In this document: one piece after another, positions 8,697 through 17,102 of the stretch
How the letters are laid out: each line of letters begins with the position of its first letter
Numbering within the stretch: position 1 is the stretch's first letter
Assembly: GCA_027320425.1 (NCBI GenBank)
Contig: DAHVLJ010000021.1
Coordinates: forward strand, 1 to 64,000
DNA length: 64,000 nucleotides
Direction of reading: 5' to 3'
Origin: Nitrososphaerota archaeon
GTDB lineage: Archaea; Thermoproteota; Nitrososphaeria; Nitrososphaerales; Gagatemarchaeaceae
Made by a program: the position numbers and the translations under genes
The notes under the pieces: generated by a model
What the model saw: the letters and a program-made list of their open reading frames with translations, nothing else
What the model was told of the DNA's origin: nothing
Database searches by the model: none

Positions 8697-9272
8697 CTAG
8701 GATGGCCTGCCCTTGGAGACATACGGGCTCCCAGCGAGGAAATAACGCCATTTCCTTTCCTTGCCGTGCGAGACCCCCACCCTGGTGCTCATTCTAATCG
8801 CTCCTTCCGCCCTCCCTGATTCAAAGTACAGGCTGTCCGATTTCGTGATATCTTCCCCATTGAGGTTCCTGTCTATCTTGAATGCCTTCGTCAGGTTGCC
8901 AGGACCAGAGGCTAGCCGTCCCTTGTCTTGCGTGCCTCTGTTAGCTGCCATCTCCTCGATACCCTCGGTAGGCTGGACAGCGCGCAGGAGGACGGCGGCC
9001 GGCGACCCGTCGGATTCCGTGGTGACATTAAGGCAGTAGTGCATCCCCATGGTGAAGTAGACGTACGCATGTCCCGCAGGACCAAACATCACTCGGTTCC
9101 GAGAGGTCTTCCCTCGATAAGCGTGGCTTGCCGGGTCATTTAGGCCCCTGTATGCCTCTGTCTCGACGACGACGCCGGACAACCTCCTTTCATCGACCAC
9201 CCTGACGAGCCTGGCGCCTATGAGGGCCTTGGCGACATCGGGGGTGTACCTGCTGAAGAAGCGGCGCGGCAG
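8697..9272 (-). CDS. DNA-3-methyladenine glycosylase (AAG/MPG type)
   Basis: Excises alkylated purines to start base excision repair. The catalytic block GVVVETEAYRGLNDPASHAYRGKT contains the essential Glu. It is followed by NRVMFGPAGHAYVYFTMGMHYCLNV and the SGPGNLTKAF motif, all typical of the AAG family. The first standard start codon is GTG 9200. Translating further upstream in frame gives SKLPRRFFSRYTPDVAKALI, which matches the conserved AAG N-terminus, yet only CTG codons (9272, 9299) occur before the upstream stop. I place the start at CTG 9272 provisionally. It follows the archaeosortase gene on the same strand and in the same frame. Confidence 0.85.
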   Translation of the reverse strand: MPRRFFSRYTPDVAKALIGARLVRVVDERRLSGVVVETEAYRGLNDPASHAYRGKTSRNRVMFGPAGHAYVYFTMGMHYCLNVTTESDGSPAAVLLRAVQPTEGIEEMAANRGTQDKGRLASGPGNLTKAFKIDRNLNGEDITKSDSLYFESGRAEGAIRMSTRVGVSHGKERKWRYFLAGSPYVSKGRPS

Positions 9273-9311
9273 TTTGGAGGGCCCGACGGCGGAGGACAGA
9301 GAATTGCCCCT

Positions 9312-10187
9312 CTACAGCTTGACCGGCCTTATTCCTGCGGTCCCCATCCTCGAGTATATTGGGAGCGCCGCCAGATAGAAGCCAAGGAACAGCGCGTAGC
9401 CGATCCAGTTGTGGATCCCCCAAAAGGCCGCAGATCCGTCGACATAGCCGACCCACATCAGAAGGAGGATGCGGATTGAATTGAGAATGGTGAGAACCGC
9501 TATCCCCGCCACCGCCAGCGTCGCTGTAGACCTGGCGTCCTTTCTTAGGTCCATGTGCATGAGAGCGAGAAGTCCGAGAAAGGTCGTCACTGATATGATA
9601 CTCGAGCAGCCTGGCGTCACCACCCCGTCGATGACGTCTCCGGTCTTCGAAAGCAACTGAAACTGCGTCCCCTGCCAAGCCACCGGAAACCCCGCCAACC
9701 CCACCAGCTTCGCAGAAAGAATCGACGACAGCACGGCGAGCGGCTCTCCGAGCGCCCACTGAAGGACAAAGGGCGCTCCGACACCCGCCGCATAGATGAC
9801 GGCATACGGCAGAAGGAACCTCCTGGAGAGAGGGGCGATGACAAGGGAACTCGCGAAGAACGTCAGGACTACAGCGATGCCCGCTGTCTCAACTGTAAGG
9901 TTCGTTAAAGGCTCCAGGATGAGCAACCCGGCTATCGCCGCTGCCCCAACCAGCCTAACGTTGCGCTCGGTTCTTGCGCCTCCCTCGTTCTGAAGAGCGG
10001 ATTTGAAGTCGTTCCATCTCAGCGCGAAGATGAGCGTAAGCAGGGCGGCAAACGGGATGGCAGGGAAGACGTTGCCAAACGTGTCGCCCAGGGACTGGTT
10101 GAGGAGAGAGAAGAAGTCCGGAGCCGTGACAAGCGTCAGAGCCGACGCAGTCCCTATCCAGACAACGAATCTTACTTCAGGTTTCAA
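9312..10187 (-). CDS. Archaeosortase/exosortase-family transpeptidase
   Basis: Integral membrane cysteine transpeptidase that recognises a C-terminal sorting signal on exported proteins and transfers them to a membrane anchor. The 291 residues contain about eight membrane segments and the family triad: Cys194 in VTPGCSSI, Arg239 in LNSIRILL, and His259 in IHNWIGY. Length is usual for archaeosortases. The gene abuts the preceding gene (stop at 10188, start at 10187), which encodes a secreted Thr-rich protein with a tripartite C-terminal signal, most likely its substrate. I cannot assign it to a named ArtA-ArtE subtype. Confidence 0.9.
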   Translation of the reverse strand: MKPEVRFVVWIGTASALTLVTAPDFFSLLNQSLGDTFGNVFPAIPFAALLTLIFALRWNDFKSALQNEGGARTERNVRLVGAAAIAGLLILEPLTNLTVETAGIAVVLTFFASSLVIAPLSRRFLLPYAVIYAAGVGAPFVLQWALGEPLAVLSSILSAKLVGLAGFPVAWQGTQFQLLSKTGDVIDGVVTPGCSSIISVTTFLGLLALMHMDLRKDARSTATLAVAGIAVLTILNSIRILLLMWVGYVDGSAAFWGIHNWIGYALFLGFYLAALPIYSRMGTAGIRPVKL

Positions 10188-10838
10188 CTAGGCGCCAGGC
10201 TCACCGGGACACATCGCCGGTCCCTTGGCTGCGAACCGTCTGGCGACGAGGTAGGCTGAAAGCACGAAGAGGACGAATATCGCGGTGAGGGTCCCTTCGA
10301 AGGGGAAGACGGGAACTCCCCCGCTACCACTGCTAGTCGACGTTGTCGTCGTCGTAGTAGTGGTTGTGGTCGTGACGGCAGTCGTCGTAGTGGTGGTCGT
10401 GTTAGAAGTCGTAGTGGTGGAAACCACAGTGGTCGTAGTGGTCGCGACGGTCGGCGAGTAAGTGAACGTAGTATGTGCGTAGATCTGAGGAGGATATGCC
10501 CCCCAGGTGGCGTTCACCATGTATGTCCCTGCCACCCAGCTCGACGATCCACCTGCGACGACAGTGAGATTGTACTCGCCCGTACTAGCTCCGACGTTCG
10601 CTTCATCGACCAGCAGAACGGCCCCCGAGGGGTTTACCACTTTCAGGATCACGCCCGTCGATGGCCCAGGTGCGGGCGATACATGTCCGGATATCTTGAT
10701 GCTCTGTGACCCAGTGTAGGATGACGCGTCGGTGGAGACCGTGAGCGCGTAAGTTGTCTGTGCCACCGCGACTTGCGTGAAGAGCAAGCACGCCATTGTG
10801 AGCGCGACTATCGCGGCAGACATCTGCCCTGATTTCAA
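10188..10838 (-). CDS. Secreted Thr-rich surface protein with sorting signal, probable archaeosortase substrate
   Basis: About 216 residues: an N-terminal signal peptide (MSAAIVALTMACLLFTQVAVA), a beta-rich ectodomain of about 100 residues, then a Thr-rich stalk of about 40 residues that is probably O-glycosylated. It ends in GGVPVFPFEG, a hydrophobic helix (LTAIFVLFVLSAYLVA) and an Arg-containing tail. This motif-helix-basic order is the classic exosortase/archaeosortase target layout. A minus-strand TATA (ATTAAATA, 10862-10869) places the transcript start near 10840, so TTG 10838 or ATG 10823 is more likely than TTG 10850. It is co-transcribed with the sortase. Confidence 0.8.
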   Translation of the reverse strand: MKSGQMSAAIVALTMACLLFTQVAVAQTTYALTVSTDASSYTGSQSIKISGHVSPAPGPSTGVILKVVNPSGAVLLVDEANVGASTGEYNLTVVAGGSSSWVAGTYMVNATWGAYPPQIYAHTTFTYSPTVATTTTTVVSTTTTSNTTTTTTTAVTTTTTTTTTTTSTSSGSGGVPVFPFEGTLTAIFVLFVLSAYLVARRFAAKGPAMCPGEPGA

Positions 10839-10861
10839 ACAGGGAAACAATCTCTGGTTGT

Positions 10862-10869
10862 CTATTTAA
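10862..10869 (-). promoter_or_regulatory. TATA box of the sortase-substrate operon
   Basis: Minus-strand ATTAAATA about 27 bases upstream of TTG 10838, consistent with leaderless transcription of the substrate-archaeosortase pair. Confidence 0.45.
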
Positions 10870-10897
10870 TGGTAGCATCTAGAACATGAGTGAAGTG

Positions 10898-11049
10898 TGG
10901 GGGTAGTCGGATTTGAACCGACGGTCTACAGGTATCTGCAGCTCCAATGCCTAATCATCCACGCTGCGGTGTCATCAAACTTTGGAGTTTGACCACTGGA
11001 GCCTGTCGCCCTGCCTAGATGCCCGCTTTTTGCTCTGGGCTATACCCCC
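10898..11049 (-). tRNA. tRNA-Trp(CCA) with two introns
   Basis: Acceptor stem GGGGGTA/TACCCCC with discriminator A, D-stem GCCC/GGGC, T-arm GTCGG TTCAAAT CCGAC. The anticodon stem ACAGG (11006-11002) and CCTGT (10932-10928) flank the loop start CTCCAG, giving anticodon CCA. Between positions 37 and 38 lies a 62-base intron (10934-10995) whose 3' part, TTGGAGC, can pair with the anticodon. It also contains a box C-like TGATGA. The D-loop is 25 bases instead of about 9-11, implying a second, roughly 14-16 base intron there. Confidence 0.85.
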
Positions 11050-11101
11050 AACACGGCAGACGGGGCGGCTCGCAGGTGCCTTTAGAGTTTCTATCTCTGG
11101 G

Positions 11102-11374
11102 TTACAGGCTCCAGGGTTTCCCGCCATGGACCACATTCTGAGGAAGCTTAGAGCTCCATCTTTCGAGGAATCCAAGATCTTCTTTCCTGTTCCTCAGGTT
11201 GTCCGGGAGCATGACGGGGATCTCGTCGATTATTGGGTAGTATCTTCCGCACTCTTGGCAGACGAGGGCTCCGTCGACTACAACGTCCATCCCTCTCAGA
11301 CTGAACTCCATGAGTTCCAGCGGATAATGCTTGTCAATGGGACACGCCAGAATGTCGAGGAGCTTCCGCTGCAC
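11102..11374 (-). CDS. Trm112-like zinc-binding protein
   Basis: Small Trm112 (UPF0434) protein. The motif RKLLDILACPIDKHYPLEL followed by ALVCQECGRYYPIIDEIPVMLPD is the family hallmark, with three of four zinc-ligand cysteines visible (ACP, CQEC). In eukaryotes and archaea Trm112 is the activating partner of several class I methyltransferases acting on tRNA, rRNA and release factor. The frame is open from GTG 11395. A minus-strand T-rich TATA-like element near 11400-11408 favours GTG 11374 (MQRKLLDILACP) as the start. Confidence 0.85.
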   Translation of the reverse strand: MQRKLLDILACPIDKHYPLELMEFSLRGMDVVVDGALVCQECGRYYPIIDEIPVMLPDNLRNRKEDLGFLERWSSKLPQNVVHGGKPWSL

Positions 11375-11617
11375 GTGCCTTCCTTGTCTCAACACACGTA
11401 AAAACGCTTGCAGCCTGCCAGAAACGTTAATCTACCGCTCCGGAACCGCTGGCTTCTAGCCGGCCATAGCGTGTGGGCCCGACCTGGACTCGTCCGATCC
11501 CAGAAGTCAAACCATGCGTCGCCCCGGTGCTACTGACTTCCGAGAGGAGTCGGGAAGCCGAGGTGCCGGCGCCTTTTTCTCAAAAATCCTACTTCTTCTG
11601 TACCTTTCGTACAGAAC

Positions 11618-11625
11618 ATTTAAGT
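11618..11625 (+). promoter_or_regulatory. TATA box for the DUF1512 gene
   Basis: ATTTAAGT about 34 bases before the GTG at 11656. Its position implies that the in-frame residues upstream of 11656 are not translated. Confidence 0.45.
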
Positions 11626-11655
11626 CCCGCTCACTCTGCTCGAATTTCGACTTTC

Positions 11656-12780
11656 GTGCTTACCATTTCGTCTGCGGTCCTGCAGGTATCTACCAGCGAT
11701 ATCACGACCTACCTCTATATCGCTTTCTTCGGGCTGCTCTTTATCGTCCAGTTTGCGTTCGGAACTAGGCTTCAGTCCTATTTCGCGATAAATGAGATAG
11801 GCAGGGGCCTCAACAAGCTGAAGGTGATGAAGGACAAGGCGAGGAAGGACGCAATAGACTATCTGGTCAACGTTGGGAAGGCTTCCAACGACCCCACGCA
11901 GAGGGTCGATCAGTTTCTGGACTACGTCACCATCATGCCGGTCGACATCGACCCATCCGGGCTGGTCGGGAAGATCGACCATGTGGTCACCACAAACAAC
12001 GACAGGGTCAGGACTGAGGTCGGTGCCCTGCTCAACCAAACCAATCCCGTGACGATCTCGATATCCGAGAATCTTCTGGAGGTCGCCACCTCACTCAACC
12101 AGATACACAAGATAGTGCGGCACTTCTATCTCTTGGGGAAGAAGACGAACTCATACTTCACCCTCGTCCAGTTGCAGATGCTCATGCCTATGATCATCCA
12201 GGAAGCTGACGCCCTGCTCAACGCGACTGACTCCTTCAAGATGGGCGAGCCGGTCGGAGACGGGATCGGGCCCGTGGTCGTCTCAAGACTCATGGCAGGA
12301 AAGGAGAAGAGGGTTATCGCCAAGGACACCATGATGGCTGTAACAGAATACAAGGGAAGGAAGCTCTATGTGCTGAAGGCTGATGGACCGATGGCGTACG
12401 TAGGTCAGCCGGGCGTGGCAATCCAGAAGATCGTAGGGGACATGGGTGTGAAGCCGAGCGCCATAGTCATGATAGATGCTGCCCTCAAGCTGGAGGGGGA
12501 AAAGACCGGGGAAATAGCAGAAGGAGTGGGGGCAGCGATCGGCGGCATAGGGGTTGAGAAGTTCCAGATCGAAGAGGCAGCGACCAAGGCGAAGGTGCCG
12601 CTTTACGCCATACTTGTCAAGCAGAGCCTCATTGAAGCGATCACTGTAATGAGGAAGGAGATAGCCGAGGCCGCTGACAGGGTGACAGAAGTGCTGAACA
12701 GGGTCATAGAAGAGAAGACGAAGGAGGGAGACGAGGTCGTGGTCGCAGGCATCGGCAACACTCTAGGTGTGGCCCAATGA
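11656..12780 (+). CDS. DUF1512 family membrane-anchored archaeal protein
   Basis: About 374 residues with one N-terminal membrane helix (YLYIAFFGLLFIVQFAF) and a large soluble domain: a helical part (NEIGRGLNKLKVMKDKARKD...) and a Gly-rich alpha/beta part (GPMAYVGQPGVAIQKIV..., GVGAAIGGIGVEKFQIEEAA). It matches the archaeal DUF1512 family, whose function is unknown. The frame is open from ATG 11473, but the extra 61 residues look random and the TATA box at 11618 points to GTG 11656. Its stop overlaps the following zinc-ribbon gene (ATGA), forming a two-gene operon. Confidence 0.8.
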   Translation: MLTISSAVLQVSTSDITTYLYIAFFGLLFIVQFAFGTRLQSYFAINEIGRGLNKLKVMKDKARKDAIDYLVNVGKASNDPTQRVDQFLDYVTIMPVDIDPSGLVGKIDHVVTTNNDRVRTEVGALLNQTNPVTISISENLLEVATSLNQIHKIVRHFYLLGKKTNSYFTLVQLQMLMPMIIQEADALLNATDSFKMGEPVGDGIGPVVVSRLMAGKEKRVIAKDTMMAVTEYKGRKLYVLKADGPMAYVGQPGVAIQKIVGDMGVKPSAIVMIDAALKLEGEKTGEIAEGVGAAIGGIGVEKFQIEEAATKAKVPLYAILVKQSLIEAITVMRKEIAEAADRVTEVLNRVIEEKTKEGDEVVVAGIGNTLGVAQ

Positions 12781-12980
12781 TGAGCTCGGTTCCTGGGCCG
12801 GACAAGAAGACGAAGCTCCTAGTATACACCATAGAAGAGTGCCCGGTGTGCGGTCAGAAGACGAAGCGCGCGTTCGCCGTCGGTGACTACGTGACCAAGG
12901 ACTCTTCGAAGTGCCCGAAGTGCTCCAACGTCACAAGAGTCAGCCTTGTTTATGCCGAAGGCGTAAAGCCCTCAAGTTAA
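12777..12980 (+). CDS. Small zinc-ribbon protein
   Basis: 67 residues with two CxxC pairs (ECPVCGQKTKR... and SKCPKCSNVTRVSLVYAE) that form a single rubredoxin-like zinc ribbon. Function is not recognisable; such proteins commonly act in RNA or protein contacts. It overlaps the DUF1512 gene by four bases and so is probably translationally coupled. Its 3' end overlaps the convergent map gene by nine bases. Confidence 0.7.
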   Translation: MMSSVPGPDKKTKLLVYTIEECPVCGQKTKRAFAVGDYVTKDSSKCPKCSNVTRVSLVYAEGVKPSS

Positions 12981-13865
12981 AACCGACAAGCCGTTCTCAT
13001 CCAACGCCATCGTGTGTTCGAACTGAGCCACGGGGCTCCTTGATGCTTCGACCAAAGTCGGATACGCCCTCATTATCTTCTTCGCTACGAGCCTGCCGAC
13101 GATGTCGTAGAGCTTCTCCTTGCTGTACTCCGCAGCATACCACTGTGGCGTGAACGGAAGGGTCTTCCGTTCTGTCCATATCCTGTCGGCGAACCCGTCA
13201 AGTTCGGCCGTCCCCGTCTTCTTCCTCGCGACGAGGGAGAAGATAGTCTTGGATTGGGCGTCGACCACATAACCAGCAGCCGAACTGAGCGTAAGGAACG
13301 GCTCGATTGCGAACACGTCTCCCTTCTTCAATGACTGCATCCCAGGCATGAATAGGTTAGGTATGCTCTTGCCAGCGTGCACTACGTACCTGTCTACCGT
13401 GTGTCCAGTCAGGTTCTCGATTGTCTTGAACCCGAACCTGGCTGCTTCCCGGTGTATCTCTCTGCCGATCTCCGCGGTCCTGGGTTCCCTCCTTGCCGTG
13501 GAGATGGCCGTCTCTAGGCACCGCTCGGTGGCCTCCAAGAGGAGGTTGTATTCCGGGTTGAATGAAATCGTCACCGAAGTGTCTGTCACATAACCGTCTA
13601 CGTGGACCCCGAAGTCCACCTTGACGAGCTCGCCCTCATGTAACACCGACTCATCACCCTCTTGGGGCGCGTAGTGTGCAGTGACTTCGTTGACGCCGAT
13701 CCCAGTCGGGAAAGCAAGCTTACCACCCCTGCTCTCCACCTCTTTCTTCACGAACTCGCAGGTCTCGAGGAATCCCATCCCGGGCTTGATGCGCGACCGC
13801 ACGAGCGCTTTCACTTCGGAGGTTATCTTGCCCGACCTGCGGTATTCTTCCGGAATCAGTTGCAA
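12972..13865 (-). CDS. map: Methionine aminopeptidase, type II
   Basis: Removes N-terminal methionine from new proteins. The pita-bread fold metal ligands are visible: Asp in VKVDFGVHVDGYVTDTSVTI, His in LTGHTVDRYVVHAGKSIPN, Glu in VFAIEPFLT and a final Glu near the C-terminus. The 297-residue length and the insert between the metal motifs are typical of archaeal type II enzymes. ATG 13865 is the natural start. The GVNEVTAHYAPQEGD segment is the conserved family entry motif. Confidence 0.95.
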   Translation of the reverse strand: MQLIPEEYRRSGKITSEVKALVRSRIKPGMGFLETCEFVKKEVESRGGKLAFPTGIGVNEVTAHYAPQEGDESVLHEGELVKVDFGVHVDGYVTDTSVTISFNPEYNLLLEATERCLETAISTARREPRTAEIGREIHREAARFGFKTIENLTGHTVDRYVVHAGKSIPNLFMPGMQSLKKGDVFAIEPFLTLSSAAGYVVDAQSKTIFSLVARKKTGTAELDGFADRIWTERKTLPFTPQWYAAEYSKEKLYDIVGRLVAKKIMRAYPTLVEASRSPVAQFEHTMALDENGLSVLT

Positions 13866-13949
13866 CCCATTTCACAAATCCCTTTATTTCGTTCTGAATC
13901 ATCTGGGTGCGTCCGTGGTATTTCAATTGATTTGCCCGCTGGCGGAGTC

Positions 13950-14423
13950 ATGATGTACAAGACTGTGGCTACCGGCGGGACGTTCGACCACATACACAAG
14001 GGGCACGTCGCTCTCTTGACGAGGTGCTTCGAGGTGGGCGAACGGGTCGTGATCGGGGTCACTTCCGATGAATTCGCTAGGAAAGAAGGGAAGCGCCCGG
14101 ACCAGAGCTACGAAGAGCGGGTCGCCGCCCTCGAATCATTGATCGGCAAGAAGTTCCCCGGCCGTGAACACCTCGTAGCCAAGTTGGATGATTTCTTCGG
14201 GCCGGGGATCGCCTCTCCAGAGATCCAGGCGATTGTCGTCAGCGGAGAGACCGCGCAGAGGGTACCTATCGCCAACTCGCTGCGCAAGGCGAAGGGGTTC
14301 GCGCCCTTGGACGTGGTGGTGGTCGACTTCGTCCTCGCCGACGACTCAAAGCCCATCTCTTCCACCAGGATCAGGAGCGGAGAGATCGACACGCAGGGGA
14401 AGCTGACGAAGGGGGAAGGATAG
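13950..14423 (+). CDS. coaD: Phosphopantetheine adenylyltransferase (archaeal)
   Basis: Transfers AMP from ATP to 4'-phosphopantetheine in coenzyme A synthesis. The nucleotidyltransferase HxGH-type motif appears as TGGTFDHIHKGHVALL, and the C-terminal SSTRIRSGEID matches the ISSTxIR motif of the superfamily. About 157 residues, typical of the archaeal PPAT type. The frame is open further upstream, but the conserved N-terminus MMYKTVATGGTFD begins at ATG 13950, or 13953. It is divergent from map. Confidence 0.9.
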   Translation: MMYKTVATGGTFDHIHKGHVALLTRCFEVGERVVIGVTSDEFARKEGKRPDQSYEERVAALESLIGKKFPGREHLVAKLDDFFGPGIASPEIQAIVVSGETAQRVPIANSLRKAKGFAPLDVVVVDFVLADDSKPISSTRIRSGEIDTQGKLTKGEG

Positions 14424-14483
14424 CGGTGAATTCCGGTCTCCCTGGATAGTGGTTATATCAGAACCTCGTCAGGCAACGGCATC

Positions 14484-15614
14484 GTGGGTACCGGAGAACT
14501 CGACCCCTGGGGCACAAGCTCAGTCAAGGACTATACGCGCCTCCGCACAGAGTTTGGAATCGACCCGGTCGCCCCTCTCCTCTCCCGTTTCAAGAAGCTG
14601 AGCCCACATCTTAGCAGGGGGATAGACTTCGGCCAGAGGGACCTGGGACGGGTGCTCGACGCCATCGAGAAAAACAACCCATTTGCTGTAATGAGCGGCA
14701 TCAAGCCGACTGGAGACTTCCACCTGGGGACGAAGATGACCGCGGACGATATGATATACTTCCAGTCGCTGTCCAAGAAGACGACGGTTTACTATGCCAT
14801 CGCAGACATCGAAGCTTATGCCGACAACGGCCTCTCGTTTGAAGAGACTTCAAAGATCGCGACGCGGAACGTCGCAGACATTCTCGCGCTCGGCTTGGAC
14901 CCAGACCGAACGGTAGTCTACTTCCAGAGCGAGGAGGTCAAGGTCATGAGATTGGGCACCGTTTTCTCCCGGGGCGTGACAAACAATATGCTGAGGGCGA
15001 TCTACGGCGAAAGGCAGATCGGCCTCTACATGTCGGCCCTCTATCAGGCCGGGGACATCCTGATGCCGCAGCTCCCTGAGCTAGGAGGCCCCAAGCCGGT
15101 TCTCGTCCCTGTGGGAGCAGATCAGGACCCACACATCAGGCTCGCCCGAGACCTCGCTGGCAGGTACAAAGACGAATACGGGTTTATCCCGCCTTCTTCG
15201 ATCTACCACAGGCTGATGCTCAGCCTCGGGGGTTCGGACAAGATGTCGAAGCGGTCCTCGTCTACGCTTCTAACCTTGGAGGACCAGCCCAAGGACGCTA
15301 CGAAGAAGATCATGTCTGCCTTCACCGGAGGGAGAGATACGGTGGAGGAACAGAAACGCATAGGCGGTCGACCAGAGGTCTGCCCGGTCTACGACCTCTA
15401 CAGGTTCCACTTCGCAAGGAACGACGAGCACGTGAAGCAGGTCTTCTACGAGTGCTCGAAGGGTGTTCGCCTTTGCGGCGAGTGCAAGCAGGAGGCGGCG
15501 GGCCTCGTAAAGTCATGGCTCGACGATCATCACAAAAGGCGGGACTCTCTGATGGGCGACGCCCGGGAACTACTCGCAAAGAGTCGAGATTTCCTGTCTT
15601 CGGCGGGGAAGTAG
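14484..15614 (+). CDS. trpS: Tryptophanyl-tRNA synthetase
   Basis: Class Ic aminoacyl-tRNA synthetase charging tRNA-Trp. HIGH-like HLGT is at about residues 80-83 in SGIKPTGDFHLGTKMT, and the KMSKS loop reads GGSDKMSKRSSST. The 376-residue length and N-terminal extension match archaeal/eukaryotic TrpRS. Start is GTG 14484, behind a TATA-like GGTTATAT near 14450. It leads a cluster with pheS (6-base gap) and pheT. The cognate intron-bearing tRNA-Trp lies about 3.4 kb upstream. Confidence 0.95.
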   Translation: MGTGELDPWGTSSVKDYTRLRTEFGIDPVAPLLSRFKKLSPHLSRGIDFGQRDLGRVLDAIEKNNPFAVMSGIKPTGDFHLGTKMTADDMIYFQSLSKKTTVYYAIADIEAYADNGLSFEETSKIATRNVADILALGLDPDRTVVYFQSEEVKVMRLGTVFSRGVTNNMLRAIYGERQIGLYMSALYQAGDILMPQLPELGGPKPVLVPVGADQDPHIRLARDLAGRYKDEYGFIPPSSIYHRLMLSLGGSDKMSKRSSSTLLTLEDQPKDATKKIMSAFTGGRDTVEEQKRIGGRPEVCPVYDLYRFHFARNDEHVKQVFYECSKGVRLCGECKQEAAGLVKSWLDDHHKRRDSLMGDARELLAKSRDFLSSAGK

Positions 15615-15620
15615 GGCCAC

Positions 15621-17102
15621 ATGTCCACCTCTCTACACCCTTTGGAACAAAAGATCCTTTCTGCCTTGGCGTCTCCTGGTTCCTTATCCTTCACCTCTCT
15701 TGTCGCCTCCACTTCTCTCCAGGAAGACCAGGTAAGGCGCGCACTACAGTGGTTGGCGTCTAAGAACCTGATATCGGTGCTTGACTCAGTGCAGAGCAGG
15801 ATCGAAGTGGTCCGGAGCCCTCCAGAGCTCGAGCTCTTCCGCAGGGTATCCGCGTCGACGACCCCTCTTTCCGTCGAAAAACTGAGAGAGGGCTTCGGGT
15901 CTCCTCAGGAGTTCTCAGCCGCTTTCGGACGCGCGCGAGGGGCAGGATGGATCAAGGTAGCCGGCGAGACCATCTCGGTTGTGCTGGTCGCAGACCCCAG
16001 TGGGCCCCAGACCATGAAGACGCTCATCGACCATCTCTCTGAGGGAAAACCTGAATCAGACCTCGACGATGAGCAGGCTTCACTAATCTCGGACCTCGTC
16101 AAGCGCGGGGTACTGAAGCGCGAGGAGTCTAGGAACACCACTGTGTCACTGACTGAAGCGGGGCGCAAGGCGGCATCTCAGACATCTAACGAAGACATTG
16201 TCGATAGGCTCACTCCGGAAGTCCTGTCCTCCGGCTCATGGCGGGGGAAGAGGCTAAGGCCGATCGACGTCGAAGCAAAAGCGCCGCGCTTCTATCCCGG
16301 CCGTCGCCACCCGGTCCGTGACTTCATCCGGGAAGTCAGGGAGACGTACATCTCCATGGGGTTCACTGAGGTCCAAGGGGACAGCGTCCATCCTGCGTTC
16401 TGGAACTTCGACGCCTTGTTCGTCCCCCAGAACCATCCGAGCAGGGAGATGCAGGACACATTCTACCTTGACGGGCTATCAGACGTCGAGCTGAAACGCG
16501 TCGGGACCGTCGCCAAAGTCGCATCCACGCACGAGAACGGATGGAAGACGGGGAGCAGAGGCTGGGGATACCAATGGAACATAGAGGAGGCTAGGCGTCT
16601 AGTTCTCAGGACGCACAACACCGTCCTGACAGTAAAGGCGCTTGCCGAGGAGAAGGAGAAAGAGAGGCGGGTCTTCGCCGTGTCGAAGGTTTACAGGAAC
16701 GAAAACCTCGATTACAAACACCTGGCCGAGTTCTACCAGATGGACGGAATCATGGTGGGGGAAGGACTCAACGTCAGGCACCTCATGGGGTTCCTGATGG
16801 AGTTCTACAAGAAGCTGGGGATGTCCCAGGTCAAGCTCTGGCCGACCTTCTTCCCATACACCGAGCCATCGCTTGAGGTCATAGGATACTCGAAAGCCGT
16901 GGACTCCTGGATTGAGCTTTCTGGCTCGGGGGTTTTCAGGCCCGAGGTCACGGTCCCGCTGGGGGTCAAAGTTCCCGTGCTCGCATGGGGGCCCGGGATA
17001 GAAAGGCTCATGCTCATCCGCTATGGATTGGATGACCTGAGGTCCATCTACGGTGACGACCTTTCATGGCTGAGAGGGAGGAGAGAGGTTGCCCGTAGTT
17101 AG
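15621..17102 (+). CDS. pheS: Phenylalanyl-tRNA synthetase alpha subunit
   Basis: Catalytic subunit of the alpha2-beta2 PheRS. The first ~200 residues contain stacked winged-helix DNA/RNA-binding domains (HPLEQKILSALASPGSLSF...), typical of archaeal and eukaryotic alpha chains. The class II core follows: motif 2 around KVYRNENLDYKHLAEFYQMDG and motif 3 around LAWGPGIERLMLIRYGLDDLR. Length (493) is normal for the archaeal form. The gene overlaps pheT by 14 bases, so the subunits are likely co-translated. Confidence 0.95.
   Translation: MSTSLHPLEQKILSALASPGSLSFTSLVASTSLQEDQVRRALQWLASKNLISVLDSVQSRIEVVRSPPELELFRRVSASTTPLSVEKLREGFGSPQEFSAAFGRARGAGWIKVAGETISVVLVADPSGPQTMKTLIDHLSEGKPESDLDDEQASLISDLVKRGVLKREESRNTTVSLTEAGRKAASQTSNEDIVDRLTPEVLSSGSWRGKRLRPIDVEAKAPRFYPGRRHPVRDFIREVRETYISMGFTEVQGDSVHPAFWNFDALFVPQNHPSREMQDTFYLDGLSDVELKRVGTVAKVASTHENGWKTGSRGWGYQWNIEEARRLVLRTHNTVLTVKALAEEKEKERRVFAVSKVYRNENLDYKHLAEFYQMDGIMVGEGLNVRHLMGFLMEFYKKLGMSQVKLWPTFFPYTEPSLEVIGYSKAVDSWIELSGSGVFRPEVTVPLGVKVPVLAWGPGIERLMLIRYGLDDLRSIYGDDLSWLRGRREVARS

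Noticed and set aside
10318-10450. Thr-codon repeat looked like a microsatellite or CRISPR-like repeat
   Set aside because: It is an in-frame Thr-rich stalk within a secreted protein, with imperfect codon-level repetition and no spacers.
13662-13949. N-terminal extension of CoaD
   Set aside because: The 96 codons upstream of ATG 13950 overlap map on the other strand and are not conserved PPAT sequence.
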